Made by a program: the position numbers and the translations under genes. A model generated the notes under the pieces. It was given only the letters and a program-made list of their open reading frames with translations. It ran no database searches and had not been told where the DNA came from. From NCBI GenBank assembly GCA_007844125.1, contig CM017556.1:25085214-25149213 (forward strand): DNA of 64,000 bases, read 5' to 3'. This document shows positions 40,491-54,330 of the stretch, piece by piece. Source of the stretch: Sinonovacula constricta (lineage: Eukaryota; Mollusca; Bivalvia; Cardiida; Solecurtidae). Positions within the stretch are counted from its first letter, which is position 1. Every line of letters begins with the position of its first letter.

Positions 40491-43440
40491 TAGGTAACAT
40501 ATCATGACAAAAACCAAGCACCAGTGAAAAATGTAGCAACATATTCACAAAATGCTCTTGATAAAAGTCCCTATGTCTCGGAGAATTAAGAAGAGGCGTG
40601 AGTTGAATTTAAATATACCGTTTACAAAGAGTTCTCAATCGAACAAAGTAGTGACATTTAAATTAATCAACTCTATTATGTCATAAAATTGAAGTCATCT
40701 TCGTGTATTGAATCCCTAAATATATATATTTGTTATATCTGGTGATGCGTCGTGTGATGGACCTTTCCATAATGTTTATGTTTACATACGCCGGCTTATC
40801 CAACCAGTGTAAGTGTAAATCACGTGGTAAATGGTTGGCCTATTTTATATAAAAGTACATGTGTGTTGTGTTTGTGATACTGTTTGGGAGCTTTAGAGGT
40901 TGACGTAAGCTAAAACATAAACAAAAGAGGGCGGAATTAGGTACAAATCGCGAACGGTCCATTCGAAACTCTTACAGAACATAACCTAAATAGACATATG
41001 AAAAGATGAAATTATAAAATAACTAAAATATATAATAACCATTTAAATCATCTCCTTGTTACATAAAGTATCTGAAATTGAGGCTTTTTTGTAAAGACAA
41101 TTGTAATGTTTACTTTTAATGCGGAATATACACTTGTCATTTTGATGATAGCATAATGCTAAGAAACGAAATATAAAACAAACTGTGTTAAGATGAAAAA
41201 TAAATGAAAGTAAAACAATGAACAAAATATTCATTTTAAATGAGATATCAAGTAAATTGAGTTTTAAAATCATACTCGAGGATATTGATGTTTTATGACG
41301 AGCTACATGTAGAAAGTACAAGAAAATCATATCTGGAGTAATTTTGCCGTCGGCAATGAGAGCTGACAAAACGATGAAAAACTAAAAGTAACTTACCTTT
41401 TGCATTTCATATGCTAGATACTATTACAAACTAATAACCAATTATTCTAATTTAAAAATTTTAAGATGACATTATATTTATTATTTATTTCGAATGAACT
41501 TTCGTTATCCTGATAACAATTGTTTCTATAACAAGACCGTCTGATTTGTTTTGCATTTACCAATGAGCGGTACCATATCAACAAAAGTCCTTTAAGAAAG
41601 CCTTTAATAGAAAAAATTACACTCAAAAGAGTCGAGATACATAAGTACTTCTAATGCTTAATATATTAATATGTTCTCACATATAAAAAAGAATAATAAA
41701 CACAGCTTTATTCTATATATCTAACATATGTGTCATTTACAAAACAAAAAACAAAGAAACAAAAAACAAACAACAGCAAATAAACAAACAAACAAGCAAA
41801 CACACGATGTATTCCCGTTTATCTTTTTAGTTTATCAATAAAAAAAGACACTTTACTTACGTTTCGTCAAATGACATCTGTCATTTTCAATAGACCGATT
41901 GACAGCTACGTCCCATATTTACTTTTCCATGCGACTTAAGCAAAGAGAAAGGGTGTTACTTGAGCATATTGTATCATTTAAACATTTGACGTCTTCAACA
42001 ACGTATAGAGCACTTTCGATCAGTACTGTCACGTGGCATGAAAATTGTGTTGGTAACTCATTTGACAAAACGTACAGAGTGCAGATTCTGACTTTACTTT
42101 GTCTGTGGATCAGAAAGATTATTCAATGAAAAACCCATCAAGATTACGGAACGAGCTCATCTAATGATATCTTAGCATTATAATGGTTCCTTCGTCGGAA
42201 ATGAAGCATGACTTGTCGGAAGCTTGACTAAATTGGCTCCATCGAATACCTTGTTATCTACTCTGTTTGTCTGTCTATGTCGGAAATGAAAGGCCACAAC
42301 AAATACTAACATAATAAACAGTTTAAAACAACTAATTGATAATGTTTCATTTGCTTAATATTTTCGTCTGTTTAACTTGCCAAATTGAATAACCAAACAT
42401 AAAAATGCCAAAATATATACACTGCCTATATCAAAACATATTTTTCTTGAAAACCTCTATGTAGAAAAACATCAAATATCAAAACACAAATCAACATTGT
42501 ATTTTCAAAATATATAAAACAGAATAAACATGTATACATACATGCATATGCTTAAATGTATTTCAACTACAAATTAAAAACAATGCAGTTCATGAGAAGA
42601 TATTCATAGTTAATGTCCCAGACTGCATATATTTTATCGCAAATGCCAGTCAGCTTCCTGTTCGCACCATACCATGATAAGAAATGCTGTTCAGAAATCG
42701 GTTTTTCGATACAGAATATATGAATTAAATGTGCATTTTCCGAATTAGTCACTATTCATCCTCAGACTTATAGCAATCAGTATATTTACAGACTACGATG
42801 TGGCCATCACTAATATTTAGAAAAGCGTTCACTGGAAGCGACATGGTGATTTTTATCAATGTGTTCTGGAGTTCTATGAAAAAGGATATATGTAGCTGTA
42901 TTTAATGTTTATTGTACATCGGAATATAGGACTGAAACGGTTGAATATTTTCATTGGACGTATTTTTGACACAAAATACACACACATTTAGTCGCAAAAT
43001 ATATGCACGTTCATCTAAGATTTCATTTCCTCATTAATTTTACGAACTGTATATAGATTTAACATTTTAACGTCTTACTGTAGAAACTGAAGATGCTGGT
43101 ATAAGTTTGTTATTTGACAATCGAATTGCGAGATGACAAAAATCAGCTCAACATCACTTTTTTCAATAATAAAGATCCGTAATCCGGAACATTGATGTAA
43201 TGTGATATTTTGCTTACTTTTCTATTGTGTATTTTAATGTTTAATGATTTCATTTTAGTCAAGTTCCTACTAGTTTGTTTTGTCAATATGTTACAGCAAT
43301 CACGGGATGATATATAGACCGTAGGGTTACCTGACGTGTACGGGGGCTCTGGCAAACTTGTAACGAAGCAAAAATACGATTGATAAAATCATGGTTATGA
43401 ACGTGCGAGAAGCTTTGTCTGTACAATACGACGCTTAATT
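40491..43440. other. Unassigned AT-rich DNA
   Basis: Contains a strand-biased A/C tract (41743-41806, AAAC-like units). A 108-codon minus-strand frame (41369-41043) has one hydrophobic stretch (NILFIVLLSFIFHLNTVCFI) but no other support. No gene called. Confidence 0.4.
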
Positions 43441-43444
43441 GTTT

Positions 43445-43575
43445 ACATTGCACTTATAAGGGTCATTAGCGATGTCCAGCTATGACTAATTGAGGTCGAC
43501 CCAATACAAATGTCTGAGTAAAATAATGGACACACCACATATCAGCTGGAATACCTACTTGCAAGAACATTATTT
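43445..43575 (-). repeat. Degenerate SINE body fragment
   Basis: GCGATGTCCAGCTATGACTA, then ATATCAGCTGGAATACCTACTT, quoted here as ATCAGCTGGAATACC. These match, in the same order and spacing, the GCGACGTCCAGCTTA and GGTCAGCTGAAA words of the piece at 2320-2530. No head present. Confidence 0.4.
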
Positions 43576-43674
43576 ATGTTAAAACAGCTACGCAAAAGTC
43601 TAGATTGTTAAAAAAAAAGTATATTACAATTAAAGAGAAATATAGATTAAATGACAATGTTAATATGTAAGGAA

Positions 43675-43830
43675 TTGAAGCATCAATTCAAATGAACAAG
43701 TTCAATGTACGTCAAAGGAATACATGTTGCAGCCCTGATAGGATGAATCAAACGATACCATATATTGCATGCACAGGAATATTTTTAATATTTTTCGCAG
43801 CAGCCGTCACACTGGACACAGCCTATCGAT
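43675..43830 (+). repeat. Family AB, isolated B-segment fragment
   Basis: GTTCAATGTACGTCAAAGGA, then GATAGGATGAAT, TGCATGCACAGG and GCCGTCACACTGG line up with segment B of the copies at 30.5 and 33.9 kb. The copy is old, and A is missing on both sides. Confidence 0.6.
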
Positions 43831-43839
43831 AAGTAGCAT

Positions 43840-44016
43840 ATATAAAAGCCCCCAAAACAACTGTCTGGGTATAACCACCGACACACAGCATGTCAGCTGA
43901 AAGACCTTCTTACATTAGGTCCTTCATTCCTTAACGGGACTCGATCCCACGTGGTGAGAGGATAAACGGTCAGAGGTTTAACAAGTCGGCGACTCTACCA
44001 CTACGCTACGGGCGTC
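43840..44016 (-). mobile_element. tRNA-derived SINE with exact A and B boxes
   Basis: Minus strand, starting near 44016 with GGACGCCCGTAGCG. The A box TAGCGTAGTGG (44008-43998) and the B box GATCGAGTC (43946-43938) both fit their consensus exactly. The body contains CCGACACACAGC and CTGGGTATAACC (plus-strand forms), also seen at 2320-2530. The 3' end runs into the neighbouring AB fragment, and no tail or target-site duplication was found. Not a tRNA gene: there is no matching acceptor stem. Confidence 0.75.
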
Positions 44017-45639
44017 CTTTATCTTTTTATATTTCTGCTTTTAAACATGATGTTTTTTATTCTATATTCAAAACATAATTGCTTTCAATGTGGAATAATC
44101 AAACGAAGAACGCTATTGTCAAACTATTTTCATGATGAACGTTGTTATGTACCGTGTTTTGAATAATATAGATTACAATCTGGATAAAGCTAGACAATGT
44201 TTATAAAATATAAACTAAGCCTTGAAATATTTTTCCGCTCCGCAATCGACTTCTTCGTATACGCATTGGAATCCATCCAGAGATTTAAGAAATGCTTACG
44301 TCTAAACAAATTTTAAACAATAAAGCATTCCTTTGAAATGACTATTCAATAAGTCGATCATGCTATAAACTGTGTCCTAAGAACAAATGTAAAGCACGAT
44401 TACGTAAAACAATAAAACAACTCGGTCGTTGTGCCTAAATATGAGGCATCCTTATTACCGAATGCAACAAAATTGAACTTTATAAAAGCGAAGAAGGTAG
44501 AATTCCAATTAAAAAAGCATTACGCCAATCAATATTAAACTAAATCTTAAAAATATTTTGAAAGTATGCGCCTAACATTAGGAACACTTGCCAGAAAATT
44601 TATACCACAGAATTTTTTATTCGTAGACTACCCTCTTTGTTTTAAACAAATTATATTCGTTAAAGCAGGCACACTATTTACCATTTACTACACGGAATAG
44701 TCTGACATATGTGGCTTAAGTCAATAAGATTAAAACATATTTAGAAACGTTTCGATTTAATAGAGCATCGAGGTTTTAGGGTTTTTCAGCTTCGCTTCAT
44801 TTGAAAGAAAGTTCATTGTGAATATTATCTCTTTTTTAATAGGACTTACCTTACTTTTAAATTAACTGGTGTCATTTGAAGTTCAATAGGCCACTTAACG
44901 ACCATCAAAATCATAAAAATGTACACGTTAAACATTTAGTACTTATATTAGTAGTGACAGATTAATAATGTTGATGTTCGAATAATATTTTATATGTTTA
45001 TTGATATAAGGCAATGTAAACAGAAAAACATTGAAACTTCGGAAATATAACACAATAGAAAAATAATTTAAAACATGAATTTTATTTACATGTATTGCCT
45101 TGGATGTTAAAAGATATAGATTGCATAATTTGTTCATGTTACATTATGTAATTGCAAAATAATCATTAACTCATAATAGTACCCGTCAATTCAATAAAAC
45201 TGAGCAACTCGAATATATAATTTACATCTCAGCATGTGACAACAAATTATCATGCATTGATTTCACTTTAACATGTCTTTCACTAATATGGATGTTAAGA
45301 CGTTCCAACGAATTTAAATTTCTAAATTTTGACGGTGATAGTTACAACCACTTACGTGACAGATAATTTGCTTTAATTGAAATCTAGAAAAAAAACGAAG
45401 TTGTCAGGTCCGTCAAATGATGCATATGTAATTGCGAATAACGGAGAGATAATAAAAAGAAAGCCTTTCTTTTAATCATCCTTTTATAGTTCTCCATTTA
45501 GAATATATTTTAGATATATAGATATTATTAACTATTAAAAGGCTATATTTTCAGTCAATAACAACTTGGAGAACAAACATTAACAATACAAATTAACGTC
45601 AGAAATATACAGTGTCTTCACGTATTACTTAGTCTTTTT
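44017..45639. other. Unassigned AT-rich DNA
   Basis: No supported feature seen. Confidence 0.45.
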
Positions 45640-45860
45640 GCGTAACAAGACTTTAACAAAGTTGTTGATAGGCTCAGACGCATTTAATACAAAAGTCTAT
45701 TGATGGATGAACCCATCTCAAACACTGAGAGTCTGTGTCAGATGTTAAGACACGCGCTGAGGAATATCCGTTAAACCCAGGTCCTGAAACAAATGATATG
45801 CCTGCTTACATGTCTTAGGTCTGGCTGGTTGAACTGCTTACATTGCATTAAGTGGCAAAG
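45640..45860. repeat. Diverged relative of conserved block R
   Basis: AAGACTTTAACAAAGTTGTT, GGCTCAGAC, TCTATTGATGGATGAAC, GTCTGTGTCAGATG and TGCTTACATG occur in the same order as in 20890-21110. A tetranucleotide microsatellite lies about 1.3 kb downstream, as trinucleotide tracts do in units 1 and 2. Suggests a third, older copy of the 10-kb unit. Confidence 0.45.
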
Positions 45861-47176
45861 CACATTGACACGAACAAAGTCTCCAATAGCACACAAGTCA
45901 GTTTTTTAATTGTTTTAATTAAATAAATGGAAGTAATTGTATTGATCTTTCCGCATTTCCATGTTTCGCTCGATGATACAAAATCTTTTACATTAAAATA
46001 GATGAATTGCAAAACACGTGTAGACCTGATTATAATTCAAGGTATTTCTAGAGTTAGTGCATTAAACATTATTTTACGGCTTTTTTGACAAACTGCGAAG
46101 TACATGATTTAAAGTGAAATATCTGAATGGGGAATATAATTAAAATAACAATGTTATGGACGACCTTTTGGGCATTTTTTTTCTTCAAACAATCCTCAAA
46201 GCTTTCCCCAAACCGTGTCGTCTGATTTTAAATGCATCTTAGGTGCGTTTTATCATGCTAATACAATACAATTCACGATTAATTAAAAGTCTCATGTTTA
46301 CATAGTTGTTTGAAACATCTAGTAAAGATTAAAACTTTCAATAAATTGGTAGATTCATTCACGCAAACATATTTAACACTGCCTTGCTTTACGCTGTAAA
46401 TGACCGGACATCAATCTTTATTGTTTATTCAAAACGTGGCTGTGCAACTAACTGCTCACATGCCGTAAAAGTGTGTTTTAAATAGTATCTGTATAATTCA
46501 ATAGTAATCCAACCGTTTAGTAGTTATGGCAGTAGAGAATATGCAAATATAAAAATGGTAAAAATCGAAGAAAGCCTGTATGTTACATTAACTGATAACA
46601 AATTTCACAATGTGTCCTCTATAAAACATATGGCCAGCTTGCCGTTATGGAGCTCTAAATTTTAAGTTATGGATATCGGGTCTTATGCCATATTCTTTTG
46701 GATTTTGTTATTGCTTATTTGATTGCTAATTCCACATATTTGTTGTTGCCAACACTTATAAAAAAGATAGTTCCCATAGCTTTTGCGTCAAGGAAAATAA
46801 TGCAAATTGCTAAAGCAACATATAACACAAAATGAAACAGATCAAATGGTTTTTAATGTTTCACATGTCTTGTTGATTAACATCTCTAGACAGAACGAAG
46901 AGTTGAATGTCCCCAAACAATTTCTTAACTACCACACTAGTCAGCGCCAACATAAATCAATTATGTATTGGCTTTCTGGATTATTTTTGGAACATACTTT
47001 AACGCTACGGGAAACTGCTTGGTATACATTATTATAACTTCTGCTTTTTGCAGTTCTTGTTAAAATGAACTTGTAAATTTAGTATGTTCTATGTATAAGA
47101 TCAAAGAGCATTATCTCAAATTTTCACAAGCGACGAAGGGATTCAAAATTTACCCGTCAATAACAGATGGCATCGG
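45861..47176. other. Unassigned AT-rich DNA
   Basis: No supported feature seen. Confidence 0.45.
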
Positions 47177-47355
47177 TCCATCCATCTATCCATCTATCCA
47201 TCCATCCATCCATCCATCAATCCATCCATCCATCCATCCATCCATCCATCCATCCATCCATACATACATACATACATACATACATACATACATACATACA
47301 TACATACATACATACATACATACATACATACGAACATTCATACATACATACATAC
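47177..47355. repeat. (ATCC)n(ATAC)n tetranucleotide microsatellite
   Basis: ATCC units with a few ATCT and ATCA variants, then ATAC units with rare GAAC and ATTC variants. The switch in unit type is abrupt. Open frames on both strands over this tract are artefacts. Confidence 0.97.
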
Positions 47356-47837
47356 AGACCTTCTTTGTCACTTTTCAAAACAATGACCAATACAACAATC
47401 AGGTAACAAAGCATGTTCCTGCACCAAATCACATGTAAACTGCATGTATAAAAATCGTAAAACGTTTTGTTGGAATGACTGTGTGTCACAAGAACAGTCT
47501 GTTAGTTGAAGAAAGAACAAATGTTTAAATACAAAACACATGGTTAATGCTGATTAAAATTACAGACTGTAAAGAAACACAATTTCGCAGTGTACTAGCA
47601 ATGTAGTGAACCCTTAAATTTCATTGTAGTAAAAATTATATATCTTCTGAAGAAAACTGTGCAAAAAATGTTCCGGTTGATTTTCGGTTTAATAGGTCCC
47701 AAATACAAGCAGCAAACAAACGACGCGATACGGGTTTCTCTCCCACCTTACGTTTACGTTAACCAGTAAACATTATCCTAAATATTGTAAACATACTATT
47801 ATATGTGTAAAATGCTGGATTTTAAGATAACTGCAAT

Positions 47838-47928
47838 TTGTGTGTGTGTGTGTGTGCGTGTGTGGGTGCGTGTGTGGGTGCGTGTGTGTGAGCGTGTGTG
47901 AGTGCGTGTGTGAGTGCATGAAAGGTTT
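47838..47928. repeat. (GT)n-rich microsatellite
   Basis: GT dinucleotides with GC, GGGT and GAGT interruptions. Alternating purine-pyrimidine, so Z-DNA-prone. Confidence 0.93.
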
Positions 47929-50900
47929 TAAGATTTGGATGCAGCTAGTAAAAATGTATTGCGACACACGGTTTCTCAAATAGTTTTCTGGAAAGAGAAG
48001 ATATTAGCATTTTCACAAAATGTATTCAGTTCTCAGTTAGGGGCCTTGAAGTGCAACAAAACCAATAATATTTGACGATTTCAGTTACATTTTCACTAAA
48101 CTTTCTTGACAGCTTGATTTCTCTTTAGATATTAATATAAGGGCTGACTTAAATTTCAATCCACATTTGACACTTCTAATCATTAACTTTCCCAGAAAGA
48201 AATGACTTAAACCAAAGACGTATTTTAAATCATAACAGCGAATCTGCCTTCCTGTATTGAATATTAACATATTTCTTCTATCTGCCGATGCTATTGTGTC
48301 GAATGCCACTCTTACAAAACAGCATCTAAATTAACTTTAAAATATACAACGAAATAAGTATACCCTACGAAATAAACATTGTTGAAATAACTTTAACTTA
48401 TAGTTTGCGTTTACGTTTTAACGTCTCGTTCTTACATGACTGGCTTGTATACTGATCGTTGCCATATTGTGGGTGAACGCAACATCTTTAAGTAAACGTG
48501 GATTAAAACTATTAACAAAACATTCAAAACAAGCCTTGTATTGATCAGCTTTCGACGCTTGAAAGTGCATATCAATGTCTTTAGAAGTTATTTAGGGTGT
48601 CGACGATGATAGCTGACGTGCCCTTGTATGATATCTTTAGAGATCCCAGCTTTGAATTTTAGAAATAAATCACTTGACAAATCTGTCCAAAATACTATAA
48701 TGCAATAAACTTTGCTCCAATTGAATGAAATTCGAAGCTTCCTTTTGTTCTTACCCTTTTAATGATGTGCCAAAAAACGCCATAGATAAGAGAATGTTTA
48801 TGCCTGACCCATATACCAACAAAATGGCATCAACATGTTGATAATGTACTCTTTGTATAAGAACAGCATTTAAATACAGTAAGGTAATATACTTATAAGT
48901 GTATAAAATATCCTATCAGAAGTTACTACAAACATACTTAATTTAAACGATACCAAAATATTAATTAAAATTTCTCCAGAAAAGTTATCTTTAGGATTAG
49001 ATTTCTTTATTAATTACATATCAACAAAGAATGATTTTTTAAATGGAAAAGTGATGTGTATTGTATTTAGTTATAGTCAGGTATGACATGATTAAAACAC
49101 TTGAATGCAGCCCATATCAGTTTAAACACATGGACATGTCACATATGACATCAGGGTCAGGTTTTCAGTTGATCTTAAGTTTTCAACATCTTATTTTTGT
49201 TGGTTAAGTTTAATAATAAAGAGTGTTCTGGCAAAACGTGTAATGATATTATTTCATCGATACACACTCACCTTTTGAAGACAGTGTTTACCACATAAGA
49301 GCAAGTGCTGCCTTACTGTTATTACATGCCTGAAACGTCACCATGTCTGTGCTTCCTTATGTGTAAATTGTTTGTGTCCTTATTTTCTTATTAAAGAGGA
49401 GAGAAGACTGTTAACCTTATTTAAGACTTCCACGAAAGGTGTGTAGTCGTTTAGGTTAATTAATTCCATTTAAACTTATGTATTTAGTGGTCACAGTAAT
49501 CATTTCTAAAACATGCCATAGTTTTAATTTGCGCATTTTAGTTAAAACAAATTTGAACTGTTTGTCTTTAAATGCGTGATTATGAAGCAATGCATTTGCT
49601 TCACAAATAGCCAATCATTTGTAAATCAAGCAAAAAAGTAACTTACGTGAGATTTGTAGAAGGTCCTTGTCAAAAAGTCATCAATGCCACTGTATCAGAC
49701 TGAAAAAAGGATGCTGGGAATCAAGATCAATCATGCCCATTATTTAAGATAATGATATTGTCTCAGACACTGTCTATGTCAGACGTGGGAAGCCAGTGAA
49801 AGATACGTGGACTGGTAATAAGGTACACATGTATGGCCAAATGCAGAGGCTCCATACAATGCCGTTAGTTGTTTACTTTGTTTAAGATAATAAATAGACA
49901 GGCAAACGACATGCTGCTCCGAAAAAATCACTTTTAAATAGTCTTAAAAAGTTATTATAGTAATAGTACAATTTTGTTGCTAAAAGAAAATCTAAGCTCA
50001 TGTTAACATGCAATTAAACGTAGGCACAAGGCAGCGCTGACTCCCATTTGCAAATTTGTCCATTCGCTATCTTTTGTTGCTTGTGTGATGAAAGTCGTAA
50101 ATGCTAGTCATAAAAGACCATGTCATGCTCAGAACTTGAAATTTGGATACGGCTTGAATTAATTGGTACCTTCTTAAACAAAATAAATTTCCACGCGGAA
50201 TGAAACAACCTACTAAAATGTCCTTTTGATGTGAAACCAACGCTGTATAAAACGGCTTGTTAAATTATATCTTGAGATATTAATATTTTATCAAAAAGGC
50301 AATTTTAATGACGGATTTTGATGCAATTATTGTTTAGTTATATGTAATTGGCAGCCAAATGTTGCCTTTGTGGGTAATTTCGACCTTATGTTACAGAAGG
50401 AAAAGCTGTTAAAAGGATATGTGCCTATCTTTAAACATGCCAGAGAGAAATGAAGTAACAACGGTAACATAACCAGTTGTTTCCCGTTTAAGGTTTTCTA
50501 TATAAATTATTTTTATGTAGGACATTTTATGCTAAAAAGCATAGTCTGAGGCTGTTGCCTTTGAGTGAAAGGGTAATGTTTCGGTGCATGACATATAGAT
50601 CAACTCTGTGTTTTAAAACCAATATGTTTATCGGACCGGTCGATGTACCATAATGACTAACGTTTGCACATAACCTTTATTTCCATGATATCAAATGTCG
50701 ATGAACTTAAAACGACTAAAACTAGTGGAAAGCGTCTTGATGTTTCCAAACTTTTTAGGACGGAGTATTTGAAGAACAGTATAATCAATATATTCTAATG
50801 ATCAAAGTTATTAATTAATTTAATATGTATTGTAGTATTTTACAACCGTGCCTTTAACTCATTTAAACAGCGCAAATGGAGTCCGTCCAAATATATACTA

Positions 50901-52387
50901 GTAATTATTCATAATAATTAATAAAATATTTAAAGCAATACTTCACAAGTGTGCTTTTTAACACATTTAAATTTCACCAATCGGCTGAAATGGCTACAAG
51001 CATATACGTGATTGTTAACACTTTGTTCGCATGTAAAGAATTTAAAGCTTTGACTGTAACAAAAATATTGTAGTTATCCGCTTCACAGATTTTAAAACTG
51101 TGTATTTAATTAAGAAACAGAAGTACAAGTTTTGCAATATCCTTCACCCACTGTTTAATTAACTTCATACTTCAGATGTAGGCCTATACATTTCATGGAA
51201 TGAAGTAACCACATATCAGTTATCGGTTCTACGGGGTGGTCGTATTCCCGCCTAGACTTTCGCCTTTACCTACTATATCACTATAAAGTTCACTGGCATT
51301 TACCATTTAGCAGTTCGACATATTGTTATCCTTTTTTGCAACCACAAAGTTTACAAAATATGAACCAAAGGCGTAATTCGGCTATAATTGTTATTAATTG
51401 ATCTTTGTTGACCGTGATGCTCAAGCCTTTGCAATTGCATATTTTTAGACTTTTTCGGAAATGTACATACACAAATCCACTTTTATATAATACCTATTTA
51501 TATAGCAAGATACATTGTTGTCAACAGTACTTTTGTCTGCTACTTAAGACCTTCAAAAATCAAGTAAGTGTGTGTTTTAGCAGATATTAATTTGCTTGTC
51601 ACATTAAACATATAAAAATAATATATGTACAAGGACAATGATGCTTTATTTATATATTTATGGAAGAAATAAAGATTTAGGTTTGCTTAGCACAAACAGA
51701 AAACAAATGTGCCATAACACAACACTTTTTCCATTCAATAAAGACGACGTGGTCAGAATAGAAAATTTGTTGTGTAATTATATTACCGTGATTGCTGTAA
51801 GCAGAGGAAACCGTTTATTGTAATTCGTCAAAGTAAAGGAGCCATTTACTATTATCTGTAACTAATTTAGGAGTTTATTACAACCGATTCTCTTCAGGAA
51901 TATCTGCAGTCTTATTATCATTCCATATATAGAAATTTGAAATAACATTCTTTAAAGCCCCCGAGATAAGAAGAAGAGTAGTTTTATAGTGGGAAGAGGC
52001 GTAGATAAATAAGTGTGTGTACAGTGAACTGAGTGCGAAACTAGATCAGTATAGTTTCTTTTGTAATAACTCGGTTAAGATACGTATTATCCATGCATTT
52101 GTTATTCGTCGGTGTCGTGTACATATATATGTGTTATTTGATTTGGGCTGTTTTTAACTACGATGATTTAACTACTCCAACATTCAGCTTGATGCCAAAT
52201 GGTTTCTTTATCGTTAATTAAATTTGCTACGACAAATTTGTCAAACATTTATCAAATCCATCTTTCAATTATGACGCACAGTATCCTTCCTTAAATGCAG
52301 TACGTTTGAAGATAGTTTCGTTCTATAAACCCAAAATTTTATTGAAGAAAAATATTACTTTTATTAATGTTTTGTTCATCGTCATAC
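47929..52387. other. Mostly unassigned; diverged pieces of the duplicated unit
   Basis: 48080-48170 (CATTTTCACTAAACTTTCTTGACAG, quoted part ACTAAACTTTCTTGACAG) resembles block T at 33300 and 23830. 49670-49880 (TATCAGACTGAAAAAAGGAT, GTCTATGTCAGACGTGGGAA) resembles block R weakly. The rest shows nothing supportable. Confidence 0.35.
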
Positions 52388-52388
52388 A

Positions 52389-52435
<47 letters not shown>

Positions 52436-52453
52436 GTAGTAGTAATAGTAGTA
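52388..52453. repeat. (ATC)n(AGT)n microsatellite
   Basis: Sixteen or so ATC units followed by a short AGT run. The poly-Ser frame is an artefact. Confidence 0.95.
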
Positions 52454-53254
52454 ATGTTAAACGCGTATAGATATCTTTTGAAACAGACGATTTATTTATG
52501 CAAGTACTCGCGTATGAATAAATATCTAGTTTTTCTTTCGGTGATTCAAGTTTCTTGACCTTGAACGTATTTCAGAATTTGATTAATAAAAACATATTTC
52601 TGAGACATTTTACTCGGAAGAATCAAAACTGTATTCGTATTGATAAATTATGCATAATGTTAATATTACGACATTAGGGGAACCGTTAATTCCCGCAAAA
52701 TTGAATTGTGATTGAGATATGACATTGCACTATCCATTTCAATCATATTTCATGTCTGTTTTGTTTGATTGAAAAAGTAAGCACTTAAAGATTTGTTTAA
52801 TTTCAAACGTGATTTTCCATGAATATCAATCGTTCTTATTGTTTTATGCCTACATTTATATAATATGTAGACATGCGACTTGCTCACATGTGTTTTTTAA
52901 TTATATGTTTATAATTTGACGCACATGCTTATAGTAACATGTACAAAGGACACGTAGAGCACTTATGGAGAAAACATATTTAAAACGCTTTTAGATGCAT
53001 TAATAAATGAAATAAATTACATGTTTATGAGCATACTTTTTACAGTATAACATTATGAGTAGCAATTAAACATTAGAAACGGCCTTAGAAATAGAGAATT
53101 AAAACGTAAAATAAAGGGAATTTCAAATTATTTTTTTATCATTTTAAACAAATCAAGATATAACTTTGACCTTGAAATTAATCTAATGCTTGCATTAATT
53201 TTTTATGAGTTTCAAAAATTTAAAAAAGCAATAACGCAATCGTGTAGCTATAAT
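52454..53254. other. Unassigned AT-rich DNA
   Basis: No supported feature seen. Confidence 0.45.
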
Positions 53255-53410
53255 GTAACTCATCAATCAGTTATGGCATTGATATATGTTTGCTATCAAT
53301 ACTTTAAATTCAATGTCTGAGAAAAGCAATTTATGCATTGTTGACGGATATGGACGTAGCGAAACAATTGCGCGTGACACGCAATTGTCAAATTATGTAA
53401 ATATCGCAAG
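53255..53410 (+). repeat. Hairpin-bearing duplicated block, copy 1
   Basis: Aligns with 63031-63190. Hairpin 1: ATTGATA (53278-53284) with TATCAAT (53294-53300). Hairpin 2: ACAATTGCG (53364-53372) with CGCAATTGT (53380-53388), 9 perfect pairs around a 7-base loop. A 79-codon frame across the block is not kept in the partner, so the conserved property is the pairing and not a protein. Could be a structured RNA element or paired protein-binding sites in DNA. Confidence 0.5.
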
Positions 53411-54122
53411 AGTGCATTACTTTGTAAAAAATATATACACAGCAATTGACATGACATTACATGAAAGATTAACGTTTATCCGAAATGATACAAAAATAAT
53501 TTCCATTGTGTTTTACATCTTATAATATCAATCTCCGAGAAGGCTTAATTTGCAACTATCACGTAAAATACGCCGGATTAGAAATATTAAAATGATACAG
53601 GCGTTAATGCGGAGAAGAGAGAAGAACAAAAGCAAACAACCACAATGGCTTCACACTGTTAATGTTTCCAACAAGCGGGATTTCTACTTAACGGAACAAT
53701 TTTCTGAAATGTAAGATAAGAAAGTTTTGTTAAACCGGCTAAACTTGCTTCAGTTTTCCATTAAAACCGTGAAGAAAACCTTATTATTAACATGAAAACA
53801 TCGAACATTTTATACTTAATTGAAAAAAATAAGTTTTTTTCTAACAAAGGGGTTTTAATGCGTAAAACACTTGTATTCTTAGAAGTCTTCGGCAGATTGC
53901 CCCATAGAGACAAACCTACAGAGGAGTCAATTAAAATATACACTGTATCATACTACTGTTAAACTGATATGCGCTGTAAAGTAAATTTACACAAAGTAAT
54001 TAAACCAACAGCAACAAGTAAAGATATAATGCTGACTATGCCAACAATTAAGGCAACTATTTACATCCTTGATTTATTGACAATTATAAATCAAATTCCA
54101 TCATATATTAAAACAAGTTCTG
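53411..54122. other. Unassigned AT-rich DNA
   Basis: No supported feature seen. Confidence 0.45.
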
Positions 54123-54330
54123 TAAGGTAAATAAGAAAAGGTCCTATCAAAATTTTCACAGATATTTAAATTTTATCTACCTGTAGACAAAGGCAAACAA
54201 GGTAAATGTAAATGTGACAAAAAATCACAGAGACGAGACATAACACACATAAAGAAAAACCATCAGATACCGCCTTGGAACGGTCAGTCGGCAAAAGGGC
54301 CATCTGGGGTGCTAGGCACAAACAATGTGG
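54123..54330 (+). repeat. AB-related repeat, single-arm copy
   Basis: Starts AGGTAAATAAGAAAAGGTCC, passes through GAGACGAGACATAACACAC, and reaches ACCGCCTTGGAACGGTCAGT and the CAGTCGG half of the hairpin core. The second half of the hairpin is mutated (CCATCTG in place of CCGACTG), and the copy stops soon after. It is the closest match to the right arm of the 4.3-5.2 kb inverted pair. Confidence 0.65.

Noticed and set aside
41043..41369. 108-codon frame with one hydrophobic segment
   Set aside because: A single hydrophobic run is expected by chance in T-rich sequence; no other support.
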